This document shows positions 16,499 to 25,487 of a stretch of 64,000 nucleotides of DNA, piece by piece. The translations under genes and the position numbers were made by a program. Each line of letters begins with the position of its first letter. Positions within the stretch are counted from its first letter, which is position 1. Where the stretch lies: positions 24,193-88,192 of the forward strand of contig JACPSL010000012.1 in NCBI GenBank assembly GCA_016193285.1, in the 5' to 3' direction. A model generated the notes under the pieces. It ran no database searches, had not been told where the DNA came from, and was given only the letters and a program-made list of their open reading frames with translations. This stretch comes from Candidatus Melainabacteria bacterium (lineage in GTDB: Bacteria; Cyanobacteriota; Vampirovibrionia; 2-02-FULL-35-15).

Positions 16499-17284
16499 AT
16501 GGAAACAGTTTTAAAAACACAAAATGAAACTGTCCAAACTTCTCCTTTACCAACAAGTGAAATTATAGAGAAGGAACCAAAAACTAAAGTGTTAGTTGTT
16601 GATGATGAAACTGCTATAAGAAGAATTCTTGAAACACGTTTAAAACTTTCAGGATATCAAGTTGATGTTGCAGTAGATGGTGAACAAGCAATAGAGAAAT
16701 TTAACACTTATCATCCAGACATTGTAATTCTAGATATTATGTTACCAAAAACTGATGGCTTTGCAGTATGTAAGGAAATTAGATCATACTCTGAAGTCCC
16801 AGTCATAATTTTAAGTGCAGTAACAGATGTCGCTGATCGAATTAAAGGACTTGAAATGGGAGCAGATGATTATGTAACAAAACCATTTAGTCCAAATGAA
16901 CTTGAAGCAAGGATTAAAGCTGTCCTTAGAAGAGTTACAGATAGGCCAATGGATCAAAGTGTAGGTCACTCAAATAATGTAATTGTAATTGGCAATTTAA
17001 AAATAGATACAAGCAAAAGACAGGTTTATAAAAACAATGAAAGAATAAGGTTAACTGGAATGGAGTTTAACTTGCTTGAACTTTTAGTAAATAATTCTGG
17101 TAAACCATATTCACGAGCAGAAATCTTACAACAAGTCTGGTCGTATCCTGCAGATCATAGAATAGATACTCGTGTTGTTGATGTTCATATAAGTAGGCTT
17201 AGATCAAAACTTGAAGAAGATCCTACAAATCCAGAACTTATACTTACTTCACGTGGAACTGGTTATATGTTTCAAAAGATTTAA
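16499..17284 (+). CDS. rpaB: OmpR-family response regulator, RpaB-like
   Basis: A 261-residue regulator. The receiver domain has VLVVDDE with acidic residues, the phospho-acceptor Asp in VILDIMLPKTDG, SAVTD and the KPFSPNELEAR lysine. The C-terminal winged helix has RQVYKNNERIRLTGMEFNLL and DTRVVDVHISRLRSKLE. Both halves match cyanobacterial RpaB/plastid Ycf27 as I know it, including the ending SRGTGY and the VADRIKGLEMGADDYV segment. RpaB controls light- and redox-responsive genes in cyanobacteria; its role in a non-phototroph is unknown. No sensor kinase is adjacent. An extra roughly 30-residue polar N-terminus precedes the receiver domain. Confidence 0.85.
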   Translation: METVLKTQNETVQTSPLPTSEIIEKEPKTKVLVVDDETAIRRILETRLKLSGYQVDVAVDGEQAIEKFNTYHPDIVILDIMLPKTDGFAVCKEIRSYSEVPVIILSAVTDVADRIKGLEMGADDYVTKPFSPNELEARIKAVLRRVTDRPMDQSVGHSNNVIVIGNLKIDTSKRQVYKNNERIRLTGMEFNLLELLVNNSGKPYSRAEILQQVWSYPADHRIDTRVVDVHISRLRSKLEEDPTNPELILTSRGTGYMFQKI

Positions 17285-17293
17285 GGGAATAAA

Positions 17294-17329
17294 TCGGTGG
17301 AGGGATGAACCGGTGAACCGGTGAAGCTG
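17294..17329. repeat. Short tandem repeat, CCGGTGAA family, before argH
   Basis: Three to four units of CCGGTGAA/CGGTGGAGG fill the rpaB-argH gap and end shortly before the argH start codon. Confidence 0.7.
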
Positions 17330-17333
17330 TATC

Positions 17334-18728
17334 ATGAATAGGTCTAACGATAAAAAACTATGGTCTGGACGTTTTAAGGAAGAAACAGCTCTTCTTTTAG
17401 ATCAATTTAACTCAAGTCTTAGCTTTGACAAAAGACTTTATAAGCAAGACATTGCTTGCTCAATAGCTTATGCAAAGATGCTTGCTCACTCTAGGATTAT
17501 TTCTAAACAAGAGTCTGAAGAAATAATCCGTGGTTTAGCAAAAATTTATGAAGAAATAGAAATTGAAAAAAATAAATGGTTTGAAGAAAATAAAAACGAA
17601 GATATTCATTCTGCTATTGAATGTAGGCTAATTAATATAATAGGTGAGGTTGCAAAAAAACTTCATACTGGCAGAAGCAGGAATGATCAAATTGCTACAG
17701 ATATTAGATTGTGGTTAAAAGAAGAAGTAAAAGAAATAATAAATTTATTAAAAAAATTAAGAAGTATACTAATACAGCTTGCAAGAAATTACTACAATAC
17801 AATTATCTTAGGATACACTCATCTTCAACCAGCTCAGCCTATTACACTTGGGCATTATTTGCTTTCTTATGAACAAAAAATTTTAAGAGACATAGAAAGA
17901 TTTAAAGAAAATTTAAATAGAATTGATATTTTGCCACTTGGATCTGGTGCACTTTCTGGAACAAGTTTTCCAATCGACAGAAACTTTTTAGTAAAAGAAT
18001 TAGGTTTTAAAGCTTTATCAGAAAATAGCATGGATGCTGTAAGTGACAGAGATTTTCTTGCAGAATGTTTGTTTAATATTTCCTTGTTAGGTATACACTT
18101 AAGTCAATTTTCAGAAGAGTTAATTTTATGGAACAGTGAAGAATTTAAATATATAGCTATATCTGACTCATATGCTACAGGAAGCAGCATGATGCCCAAT
18201 AAGAAAAATCCTGATGTTCCTGAATTAATACGTGGAAAAGCAGGCAGATTTCTTGGCAATCTAGTTAGTATGTTGACAGTTTTAAAAGGACTTCCTCAAG
18301 CATATAACAAAGATCTTCAAGAAGATAAGGAAAGAATTTTTGATTCAGTTGATAACATAAAAATTGTCTTGCAAATAGCAGATGAGTTTTTACAAAATAT
18401 AAACTTTAACAAAGAAAAGATGTACGAAACTGCCAACAGTGGTTTTGTTAGTGCAACAGATGTTGCAGATTATTTAACTAAAAAAGGAATACCATTTAGA
18501 GTTGCTCATGAAGTAGTTGGGAAAATTGTTGCATATTGTATTGAAAGGAAAAGACAGTTTAAGGATTTAAGCATGAGTGAATGGAATAGTTTTCATAGAT
18601 CATTTAATGATGACATCATTGAGAAAATTAAGATTGAGTCTTGTGTAGAATCAAAGAATATTTATGGAGGAACTTCTCCAATGCAGGTTTTAAAAGCTAT
18701 TGAACGTGCTGAGAGGAGAAATAGTTGA
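17334..18728 (+). CDS. argH: Argininosuccinate lyase
   Basis: A 464-residue fumarase/aspartase superfamily enzyme. KLWSGRFKEET at the start, HSAIECRLI, LHTGRSRNDQIATD, HLQPAQPITLGH and the signature GSSMMPNKKNPDVPELIRGK near residue 285 are all present, giving the catalytic His and Ser. It splits argininosuccinate into arginine and fumarate. It begins the run argH-nucleotidyltransferase-rimM-trpF-alaS. No ribosome site is visible, and the start lies just after a tandem repeat. Confidence 0.96.
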   Translation: MNRSNDKKLWSGRFKEETALLLDQFNSSLSFDKRLYKQDIACSIAYAKMLAHSRIISKQESEEIIRGLAKIYEEIEIEKNKWFEENKNEDIHSAIECRLINIIGEVAKKLHTGRSRNDQIATDIRLWLKEEVKEIINLLKKLRSILIQLARNYYNTIILGYTHLQPAQPITLGHYLLSYEQKILRDIERFKENLNRIDILPLGSGALSGTSFPIDRNFLVKELGFKALSENSMDAVSDRDFLAECLFNISLLGIHLSQFSEELILWNSEEFKYIAISDSYATGSSMMPNKKNPDVPELIRGKAGRFLGNLVSMLTVLKGLPQAYNKDLQEDKERIFDSVDNIKIVLQIADEFLQNINFNKEKMYETANSGFVSATDVADYLTKKGIPFRVAHEVVGKIVAYCIERKRQFKDLSMSEWNSFHRSFNDDIIEKIKIESCVESKNIYGGTSPMQVLKAIERAERRNS

Positions 18729-19819
18729 ACTCTCATAATCAAGCAATGATACTAGCAGCTGGTGTAGGTTCCAGACTTGATCCACTTACAACTCACATTC
18801 CAAAACCACTTTGTCCTATTCTTGGGAAACCAGTTATGGAGCACATTATAGACCTTTGCGTAAAACATGGTTTTACTAATTTAGCAGCAAATACTCATGT
18901 TCATGCAAATAAAGTCTCAGATTATTTTAAAGATGCTAATAAAAAATTTGGTGTAAATCTAAATCTTGTCTATGAAAAAGATTTGACTGGCATTGCAGGA
19001 GGGATTAGGAGTTGTAAAAAATATTTAACTAATGATGTTATTTTAATTATTATGGGTGATGCTTTAACTGATCTTGATTTAAGTTCTTTATATGAAGAAC
19101 ACATAAAAGGTAAATGTCCTGTAACCATTGGGATAAAAGAGGTTGAAGACACAAGCCAATTTGGAGTTGTTGTTACTGATAAAAATAACAAAGTCATTTC
19201 ATTCCAAGAAAAACCAAAACCAAATGAAGCTAAAAGTAACCTAGCAAATACTGGAATTTATTTTTTTAGTCAAGAGATTTTAAATGAGATCCCATCTGAA
19301 AAAGAAGCTCCTAAATATGATGTAGCAACTGATCTTTTTCAGAAACTAATGGCTAAAAATATTCCAATGCAAGCTATTAATATTCATGCGTATTGGGCTG
19401 ATATTGGGACTTTAAAAAATTATCGCAAGGGCATTCAAGATTCATTAGATGAGAAAGTAAAGATTGACATCAGTGCTCTTAAGACCAATTTTGGCTATAG
19501 GGAAAAAGGAGTTTCAATAAATTCAAGTGCAAGAATTAATGGAAAGGTTTACATGGCTGAAAATGTAAAAATCGAATCAAATGTAAAAATTACAGGACTA
19601 ACGTACATTGAGAAAAACTGTACAATAAAAGAAAATTCTTACATTGATAATTCAATAATTTGGGCTAATTCTTATGTAGGTAGTAATGTAAAAATTATAA
19701 ATAGCATTCTTGGAAATGATTGTAAGGTAAAAGAAAACACAGAAATGATTTCAAATTCTGTATGGGCACCAGAGACAATAATTGAGGGTGGTACAAAGCC
19801 AAGCATAGTATTTGGCTAG
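18725..19819 (+). CDS. Sugar-1-phosphate nucleotidyltransferase with left-handed beta-helix
   Basis: Residues 8-230 are the nucleotidyltransferase core: MILAAGVGSRLDPLT with the signature G-x-G-x-R-L, PKPLCPILGKPVMEHI, and IMGDALTDLD with the metal Asp. The last 110 residues repeat hexapeptides (KIESNVKITG, NSIIWANSYVGSNVKI), the left-handed helix of the GCD1/ManC-like group. It would make an NDP-sugar such as GDP-mannose or dTDP/UDP-glucose. Translation starts at a TTG overlapping the argH stop by 4 bp, after a GAGGAG site; the ATG at 18746 is a less likely alternative. The sugar is not determinable. Confidence 0.85.
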   Translation: MNSHNQAMILAAGVGSRLDPLTTHIPKPLCPILGKPVMEHIIDLCVKHGFTNLAANTHVHANKVSDYFKDANKKFGVNLNLVYEKDLTGIAGGIRSCKKYLTNDVILIIMGDALTDLDLSSLYEEHIKGKCPVTIGIKEVEDTSQFGVVVTDKNNKVISFQEKPKPNEAKSNLANTGIYFFSQEILNEIPSEKEAPKYDVATDLFQKLMAKNIPMQAINIHAYWADIGTLKNYRKGIQDSLDEKVKIDISALKTNFGYREKGVSINSSARINGKVYMAENVKIESNVKITGLTYIEKNCTIKENSYIDNSIIWANSYVGSNVKIINSILGNDCKVKENTEMISNSVWAPETIIEGGTKPSIVFG

Positions 19820-19840
19820 AGACGCCCCAGTGGGGCGTCT
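19820..19840. repeat. AGACGCCCC-AGT-GGGGCGTCT palindrome before rimM
   Basis: Nine-base perfect arms around AGT between the nucleotidyltransferase and rimM. It starts directly behind the stop codon of the former. Confidence 0.88.
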
Positions 19841-19865
19841 GTACATGGATGATAAATAAAGCAGT

Positions 19866-20366
19866 ATGTTTTTAATTGGCACAATTGTAGGCGTATTTGG
19901 GAATAAGGGAGATTTAAAAATTATCCCTTTAATAAATCCATCTAATTATCTTTTACAAATTAATTCAATTTTTTTAGAAGGAGCTAATACTATTAAGCAA
20001 GAGTTTAAAGTTTTAAAATCAAAAAAACATAAAAATGTTCATCTGTTTACATTAGAGGGAATTGATAATATTGAGGTTGCTGAAAGCTTAGTAGGTTTAT
20101 CTGTTTATGTTTCAACTATTGAGTTTAAAGAGCTTCAAAAAAACGAATATTACTATCATGATTTAGAAGGTTTAACTGTTTATACCGAAACTGGTGAGTT
20201 AATAGGAAAGGTAGATCATATATTAAACACAGGGCATGATATTCTTGTAATTAAAAATGAAGAAGGAAAAGAAATAATGATACCTTTTGTAGATGAAATA
20301 GTTCCAGAGGTTAATTTAAAAGAAAAAACAATAACAATAAATGCAATTAGTGGATTGGTGGAATAA
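19866..20366 (+). CDS. rimM: 16S rRNA processing protein RimM
   Basis: A 166-residue two-domain protein. LIGTIVGVFGNKGDLKIIPL is the N-terminal RimM barrel, and YYYHDLEGLTVYTETGELIGKVDHIL marks the start of the PRC-barrel C-terminal domain, ending with MIPFVDEIVPEVNLKEKTI. RimM assists maturation of the 30S head. In many genomes it sits with trmD and rplS; here it is with trpF and alaS instead. Confidence 0.93.
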   Translation: MFLIGTIVGVFGNKGDLKIIPLINPSNYLLQINSIFLEGANTIKQEFKVLKSKKHKNVHLFTLEGIDNIEVAESLVGLSVYVSTIEFKELQKNEYYYHDLEGLTVYTETGELIGKVDHILNTGHDILVIKNEEGKEIMIPFVDEIVPEVNLKEKTITINAISGLVE

Positions 20367-20368
20367 AA

Positions 20369-21010
20369 GTGCACAATATAAGGATTAAAATCTGTGGGAT
20401 AACATCAGTTTACGATGCAAGAATGGTTTGTTCATTTCCAATTCATGCTGTTGGGTTAAACTTTGTTAAAAGATCGAAAAGACGAATCAATATAAAGACA
20501 GCAAGAGAAATAATTGATAGATTACCACCGTTAGTTGAACCTGTTTTAGTTTTTCAGGATGAAAGTATAAGTGAGGTGCTTTATTTAACTCATCTTTTTG
20601 GAGTGAATACTGTTCAGTTACACGGGACAGAACCAGTTTCTTACTGTAATGAGTTGAAAAGATTTAATAAGTCTCTAAGAATAATTAAAGCTCTTCCTAC
20701 GAAAGAAGCATCAGTTATACAATTAAATGCATACAAAAAAGCCTGTGATTGTTTTTTACTTGATTCATATGACAGAAAGAGTCAAATGGGCGGGACAAGA
20801 AAGCCATCTGACTGGAATATTGCGCAAGAAATAGTTTCAAAATCAAGGTTACCAATTATCCTTGCAGGAGGTTTAAATCCTTATAATATTCAAAGTGCAA
20901 TTAAAAGAGTAAAACCTTTTGCAGTTGATTTAAATAGTGGTGTTGAATCACGTGTTGGAAAGAAGGACAGAAGCATGATGGAGAAATTATTTGAAGAATT
21001 GAATTCGTGA
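20369..21010 (+). CDS. trpF: Phosphoribosylanthranilate isomerase
   Basis: A 213-residue TIM barrel with GTG start 2 nt after rimM. IKICGITSVYDA carries the catalytic Cys, VNTVQLHGTE is the second strand motif, and LLDSYDRKSQMGGTRKPSDWN contains the general-acid Asp and the GGTG-like loop, with ILAGGLNPYNI and VDLNSGVESRVGKKD near the end. It performs the Amadori rearrangement in tryptophan synthesis. The family usually has FDWS/T after GGTG; here the spacing is kept but the letters differ (RKPSDW). No other trp gene is in the window. Confidence 0.9.
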   Translation: MHNIRIKICGITSVYDARMVCSFPIHAVGLNFVKRSKRRINIKTAREIIDRLPPLVEPVLVFQDESISEVLYLTHLFGVNTVQLHGTEPVSYCNELKRFNKSLRIIKALPTKEASVIQLNAYKKACDCFLLDSYDRKSQMGGTRKPSDWNIAQEIVSKSRLPIILAGGLNPYNIQSAIKRVKPFAVDLNSGVESRVGKKDRSMMEKLFEELNS

Positions 21011-21012
21011 TA

Positions 21013-21018
21013 TATAAT
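21013..21018 (+). promoter_or_regulatory. -10 box eight nt before the alaS start
   Basis: TATAAT is followed by TATTCAGA and ATG, with no Shine-Dalgarno site. Transcription from here would be leaderless or nearly so. Confidence 0.5.
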
Positions 21019-21026
21019 TATTCAGA

Positions 21027-23627
21027 ATGGGACCAGCAACCTCAAAAGAAATTCGTGAGTCTTGGATTAGTTTTTTTTCTAAAGAGCATGGTCACACATA
21101 TGTCAAGAGCAGCTCTTTAATACCAGACAATCCAACACTTTTATTAACAGGAGCTGGCATGGTTCAGTTTGTACCATATTTTTTAGATTTAAAAGAACCT
21201 GAATTTAAACGTGCAGCAACTATTCAAAAATGTACACGTGTTGGAGGAAAAGATTCTGATCTTGAAAATATTGGGAGAACAACAAGACATCACTCGTTTT
21301 TTGAAATGCTTGGAAATTTTAGTTTTGGAGATTATTTTAAATCTGAAGCAATTTCTTGGGCATGGGATTATGTAACAAAGATTTTAAGCTTGCCAAAGGA
21401 AAAGTTGATTGTCTCTGTTTTTAAGGGAGATAAAATAACACCTTTTGATAGTGAAGCTTATGATTTATGGAAAAAACTTGGTTTAGATGAAAGTAAAATT
21501 AAAAAACTAGGTAGGAAAGATGTGTTTTGGGGTCCTCCAGGGCCAACAGGTCCTTGTGGACCATGTTCTGAGATTTATTTTGACAGAGGGCCTGATTTTA
21601 AAGATCCAGATGAGAGATATTTAGAGATCTGGAATCTTGTTTTTATGGAATTTGAAAAAGATGAAGAAGGGAAGATTAAATTACTTGCGAAAAAAAATAT
21701 AGACACAGGAGCTGGACTAGAAAGAATTGCTCTTATTTTACAGAGTAAACCAAGTACATTTGAAACAGATCTTTTAAAACCGATTCTAGACACAGTTTGT
21801 GAAATAACGAAGGGTAAATCTGATTTAAAAACAAGAATCATTACCGATCACATTCGTTGTATTTGTTTTTTAATTGCAGATGGAATAAGACCTAGCAATT
21901 TAGGACGTGGTTATGTACTCCGCATGCTAATTAGAAGAGCAGCAAGATTTGGTTACTTGCTTGGTATGAGAGAGCCATTTTTATATAAATTACCAGGAGT
22001 AGTGACAGAAAATTATTCAGTGGTTTACACTGAGCTGTTAAACATAAATTTAACTATTGAGGTAGTTAAACGAGAAGAAGAAAAGTTCTTAGAAACAATT
22101 GAACGAGGACTTGTTTATTTGGATAATTTATTTTTAAAACCAGGGAAAATAATTTCAGGAGAAGATGCTTTTAATTTATATTCTACCTATGGTTTTCCAG
22201 TTGAATTAACTATTGATATTGCAAAAGAAAAGGATAAAGAAGTTAATCTTGTAAGTTTTGAAACTGCAAAAGAAAAGCATTCAGAAGTTTCAAACAAAGA
22301 TGTTTTTGCAGTTAAGTTAACAGATAAAAAAAATTATGGAGATCTTTTAAAAGAACTTGGAACTACACAATTTTTAGGATATGAAGTAGAAAGATGTGAT
22401 GCAAAAGTTCTTGCAATTTTAAACTCAAGTGGAGAAAGAGTAGAAAAAATAAAAGAAGGAGAAAGTGGTGAAATTATTTTAGACAAGACTGTTTTTTATG
22501 CTGAATCTGGAGGACAAGTAGGTGATATTGGAATTATTAGAGACCAAAGACTAGAGACTATAGACCAGAGACCTAAGGTTATAGTTACTGATACACAAAA
22601 ATTTGAAGGACTCTTTATGCATCATGTACAGGTAAAATCTGGAGAAATAAAAATTGGAGATAATGTTTCATGTGAAATTGACTTAGAAAGACGAACTCGC
22701 ACAAAACATCACCATAGTGCTACACATCTTATGCACTCAGCACTTAGAAAGATCTTTGGAGAAACCCTTCAGCAAGCAGGTTCAGAGGTAAATTATGAAA
22801 GAACAAGATTTGATTTTACGCTTGATCGAGGAGCAAAACCAGAAGAAATTAAAATGATTGAAGACATGGTAAATAACTGGATTCAAAAAAAACTACCAGT
22901 AGAAATAAAAGAAATGTCATTTGATGATGCAATAAAAACAGGTGCTCTGGCATTTTTTGGGGATAAGTATGGTGATTTTGTAAGAGTCATAAAAATGGGG
23001 GATGAAAAAGAACTTGCAAGTGTTGAGTTTTGTGGTGGAACGCATGTAAAAAACACTAGTGAAATAGGTGAATTTAAAATAATTAAAGAAAGCTCAATTA
23101 GTGCTGGTACAAGAAGAATAGAAGCAGTTAGTGGAGAGGCACTAAGAGAGTACATGGTTAAGCAAGAAAAAGAAAGAGAATTAAAATCACAGAAAGAAAA
23201 GGAGCTAGAAGTAAAAAAGATACAAGAAGAAAAAAAAACTGCTCTTAGTTTGGAAAAATTAAAGATGCAAGAAGACAAAATACAAAAATTACCAAATGAT
23301 GTTTTACTTTTTATTCCCAAGTCAGATGATTATGGATCAAATGCAATTAAAATCTATATTGAAAATAAAATTAAATCAGAGACAAAACTAGTTGCTGTAA
23401 TTGTAAATGTAGAGACGTTGCTCGCAACGTCTCTAACATTTTATGTAGGCATCACAAAAGACCTTATCCAGAAAGGCTTAAAAGCCAAAGAACTTGTAAA
23501 CAAAATTGCAGAGGTAACTGGTGGTCGTGGTGGCGGTCGCGATGATTTTGCACAAGCTGGTGGGAAAGATATTTCAAGAATTGAAGAAGCTTTAAAAGCT
23601 GGTCAGAAATTTATTCTACTTTTTTAA
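21027..23627 (+). CDS. alaS: Alanyl-tRNA synthetase
   Basis: An 866-residue class II synthetase. The catalytic core shows TGAGMVQFVPYF and RHHSFFEMLGNFSFGDYF, the editing domain has the HHSATHLMHSAL and CGGTHV zinc motifs, and the C-terminal DHHA1 domain ends with GGRGGGRDDFAQAGG. Two insertions are made of repeats: RDQRLETIDQRPKV (22540-22577) in the beta-barrel before the editing domain, and VETLLATSLT (23410-23435) in the C-terminal domain. The catalytic motifs are untouched. The gene overlaps its convergent neighbour by 12 bp. Confidence 0.96.
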   Translation: MGPATSKEIRESWISFFSKEHGHTYVKSSSLIPDNPTLLLTGAGMVQFVPYFLDLKEPEFKRAATIQKCTRVGGKDSDLENIGRTTRHHSFFEMLGNFSFGDYFKSEAISWAWDYVTKILSLPKEKLIVSVFKGDKITPFDSEAYDLWKKLGLDESKIKKLGRKDVFWGPPGPTGPCGPCSEIYFDRGPDFKDPDERYLEIWNLVFMEFEKDEEGKIKLLAKKNIDTGAGLERIALILQSKPSTFETDLLKPILDTVCEITKGKSDLKTRIITDHIRCICFLIADGIRPSNLGRGYVLRMLIRRAARFGYLLGMREPFLYKLPGVVTENYSVVYTELLNINLTIEVVKREEEKFLETIERGLVYLDNLFLKPGKIISGEDAFNLYSTYGFPVELTIDIAKEKDKEVNLVSFETAKEKHSEVSNKDVFAVKLTDKKNYGDLLKELGTTQFLGYEVERCDAKVLAILNSSGERVEKIKEGESGEIILDKTVFYAESGGQVGDIGIIRDQRLETIDQRPKVIVTDTQKFEGLFMHHVQVKSGEIKIGDNVSCEIDLERRTRTKHHHSATHLMHSALRKIFGETLQQAGSEVNYERTRFDFTLDRGAKPEEIKMIEDMVNNWIQKKLPVEIKEMSFDDAIKTGALAFFGDKYGDFVRVIKMGDEKELASVEFCGGTHVKNTSEIGEFKIIKESSISAGTRRIEAVSGEALREYMVKQEKERELKSQKEKELEVKKIQEEKKTALSLEKLKMQEDKIQKLPNDVLLFIPKSDDYGSNAIKIYIENKIKSETKLVAVIVNVETLLATSLTFYVGITKDLIQKGLKAKELVNKIAEVTGGRGGGRDDFAQAGGKDISRIEEALKAGQKFILLF
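22540..22577. repeat. In-frame tandem repeat in alaS, AGAGACCAAAGACTAG family
   Basis: Imperfect 7-bp units (AGACCAA, AGACTAG, AGACTAT, AGACCAG) give the peptide RDQRLETIDQRP. The same family is in ubiD (37573-37607) and before ispF (5710-5776). Confidence 0.85.
23410..23435. repeat. TAGAGACGTTGC...GCAACGTCTCTA palindrome inside alaS
   Basis: Twelve-base perfect arms with a two-base centre, in frame. Same GTAGAGACG family as 24941-24968 and 54433-54459. Confidence 0.92.
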
Positions 23628-24368
23628 ATTGTGTAGCCTTCTTATTGCCTCAAGTTCTTTTTCTTTTTGAGCTTTTTGAACTTTTCTTGCTTCCTGGATC
23701 CACGATGATAAATTAACTTTGCCATTATTGTTTCCATTTTCTTGTTCGGCAGAAGGATCTTCTTGATTGCTTAGTATTTTTTCTAATTTAGTTTTATTAA
23801 ATCCGTATGGAGAATTATATGTAAGAGGCTTGGGAGGTTCATAGTTTAAGAGCCAGCTTTGAAGCCGGCTTGCTCTTCTAGTTGAATCATAAAGACCTTC
23901 TGCGTCAAATAAAAGATAGTAGTTCTCCGGATTTTCCCACTGAACTTTAGCAGGATCTATCTTGTTAATTAATTCTTCAATTAAAATGGCTGCTTGTTCT
24001 ATTGTTTTAAGAAACTTGTGTAGCCTTGGAATATCCATATTTTCAGTATTAATTGCTTTTGATAGTTCAAAAGATTCTAACTTTATATCACTTGCTTTTT
24101 TAGAGAGATTACTTTGTTTTAACCTTTTTGCAAAATCTTCTAAGATTTGTGCAGCATATTCAGCTCTGTTATCAATTAGTTCCCTAACAAGTTCAGTTTC
24201 AGCTTCTTTTGGATCTTGTGGTATTTTAGGTAGCTCAACTTTTTCAATGCTTGAAGTAGGTTTGTTTTTTATTGTGTCATTTGCACTGGCTTGAGGTAAT
24301 GGATGAGCTAATGCTGCACTTAATACAGCAAATGAGGCATAGCCTAATAATTTTGTTGACCTTAGCAA
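23616..24368 (-). CDS. Secreted helical protein, unknown
   Basis: A protein of about 250 residues with a signal peptide (LLGYASFAVLSAALAHPLPQASA) and then an almost entirely helical, charged sequence with coiled-coil-like heptads (ELVRELIDNRAEYAAQILED, WIQEARKVQKAQKEKELEA). No ATG exists in the first 100 residues, so translation likely starts at the TTG at 24366-24368, with a TTATACT box some 14 nt upstream. Convergent overlap with alaS is 12 bp. No family is recognised; a periplasmic or secreted role is likely. Confidence 0.6.
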   Translation of the reverse strand: MLRSTKLLGYASFAVLSAALAHPLPQASANDTIKNKPTSSIEKVELPKIPQDPKEAETELVRELIDNRAEYAAQILEDFAKRLKQSNLSKKASDIKLESFELSKAINTENMDIPRLHKFLKTIEQAAILIEELINKIDPAKVQWENPENYYLLFDAEGLYDSTRRASRLQSWLLNYEPPKPLTYNSPYGFNKTKLEKILSNQEDPSAEQENGNNNGKVNLSSWIQEARKVQKAQKEKELEAIRRLHNLKK

Positions 24369-24405
24369 GATTGTTGTTAAGTATAACAGGTAAGAAATAA
24401 TAATG

Positions 24406-25368
24406 CTAATATTTCTTTAATTTAATAAGCCCTTCTCTGTCCTTTGCTTCTCCTTGTGTTAAAGACCAAGCCCTGGAGCTATTTTTACTTTTATTCCTAA
24501 GTTCTTCACCATTTACTTCATGCCACTTGAAATCAAATAAAATATGTTTAGGATCATCATTGTAGATAGTAATTTCTCTAAATGCATTTGGGTATTGAAC
24601 AACAGCAGGACAGCTGTTGTGAATTATATTTTTAATTTTGGATAATTTTGCAGCATGATAATGACCACTAAATACTGCAAGAACATTTTTATATTCTTTA
24701 ATTAAATTTAAAAGCTTAGTTCTGTCTGGTTCAACAATAAAATGATCCTTACTTTTATATGGTTCAACTATTGGGAAATGAATAGCAATGATTACAAACC
24801 TATCCTTACTATTTTCTAACTCATCATGTAACCATTTAAGTTGCTTGTCATCAATTTGCCCAAGTGCTGTAACAATTTTATCTGTGGTGCCATCAAGACA
24901 AATAAATTTAAACTTTTCATTAGGCAAAAAAGAATAATAAGTAGAGACGGGGTTAACCCCGTCTCTACTAAATTTTTTAATAAATCCTTTTTTACCAAGT
25001 CCACCACCTATACTTACATCATGATTGCCAAGTAAAACATACAATGGATATTTTAATGACATAGTAATATTAATAAACTTATCTACTAAGTCTTCTTCTG
25101 GTGTGTCTACAAGATCTCCTGTAGCTAAAACAAGATCCAGATCTTTTATATTATTTATTTGTTCAACAGCACTAGTTAAAAGTTTTTCAGAGCTTCCAAG
25201 TAGTCTCTCTGCATCTTTTGCATATGAATGTTGAAGATGAATGTCAGAGATCTGGACAAAATGTAAAAGTGGTTTTAATTCCTTAGAACTTGTAAAAGAA
25301 GTAGAGAAGCAAAGAAGTAAGGAAGTAAAGAAACATGAAAATAAAAAATATTTTCTTTTTTTAGTCAT
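24406..25368 (-). CDS. Secreted calcineurin-like metallophosphoesterase
   Basis: A 320-residue phosphoesterase with all five metal motifs: QISDIHLQ, LATGDLVD, LLGNHDVS, IAIHFP and FSGHYHAAK. An N-terminal signal sequence (YFLFSCFFTSLLLCFSTSF) predicts export; part of it is encoded by an AGAAGTA-type tandem repeat near 25305-25340. Between FIKKF and FLPNE the protein carries RDGVNPVSTYYS from a perfect 28-bp palindrome, an in-frame insertion. The substrate is unknown. Relatives include the CpdA-like and purple-phosphatase-like groups. Confidence 0.85.
   Translation of the reverse strand: MTKKRKYFLFSCFFTSLLLCFSTSFTSSKELKPLLHFVQISDIHLQHSYAKDAERLLGSSEKLLTSAVEQINNIKDLDLVLATGDLVDTPEEDLVDKFINITMSLKYPLYVLLGNHDVSIGGGLGKKGFIKKFSRDGVNPVSTYYSFLPNEKFKFICLDGTTDKIVTALGQIDDKQLKWLHDELENSKDRFVIIAIHFPIVEPYKSKDHFIVEPDRTKLLNLIKEYKNVLAVFSGHYHAAKLSKIKNIIHNSCPAVVQYPNAFREITIYNDDPKHILFDFKWHEVNGEELRNKSKNSSRAWSLTQGEAKDREGLIKLKKY
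24941..24968. repeat. Perfect 28-bp palindrome inside the metallophosphoesterase
   Basis: GTAGAGACGGGGTT followed directly by its reverse complement, with no spacer. It is in frame and intact at both ends, and is the clearest full copy of the family in the window. Confidence 0.95.
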
Positions 25369-25401
25369 AGCTTTTTCTAATCTATCATGAACTGAGGTTG
25401 G

Positions 25402-25470
25402 GAAGTTACGAAGTTATGAACCTTGTAACCTCGTAACCTTGTAACCTCGTAACCTTGTAACTTCGTAACT
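25402..25470. repeat. Short tandem repeat, TTGTAACCTCGTAACC family, before purD
   Basis: About seven units of 7-8 bp (AACCTTGT, AACCTCGT and variants). They end just before the purD -10 box. The family recurs at 29850-29911 and 44531-44570. Confidence 0.9.
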
Positions 25471-25474
25471 GTAA

Positions 25475-25480
25475 TATAAT
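25475..25480 (+). promoter_or_regulatory. -10 box seven nt before the purD start
   Basis: TATAAT then TTTTATT then ATG, with no ribosome site. The -35 region would lie within the tandem repeat array. Confidence 0.5.
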
Positions 25481-25487
25481 TTTTATT

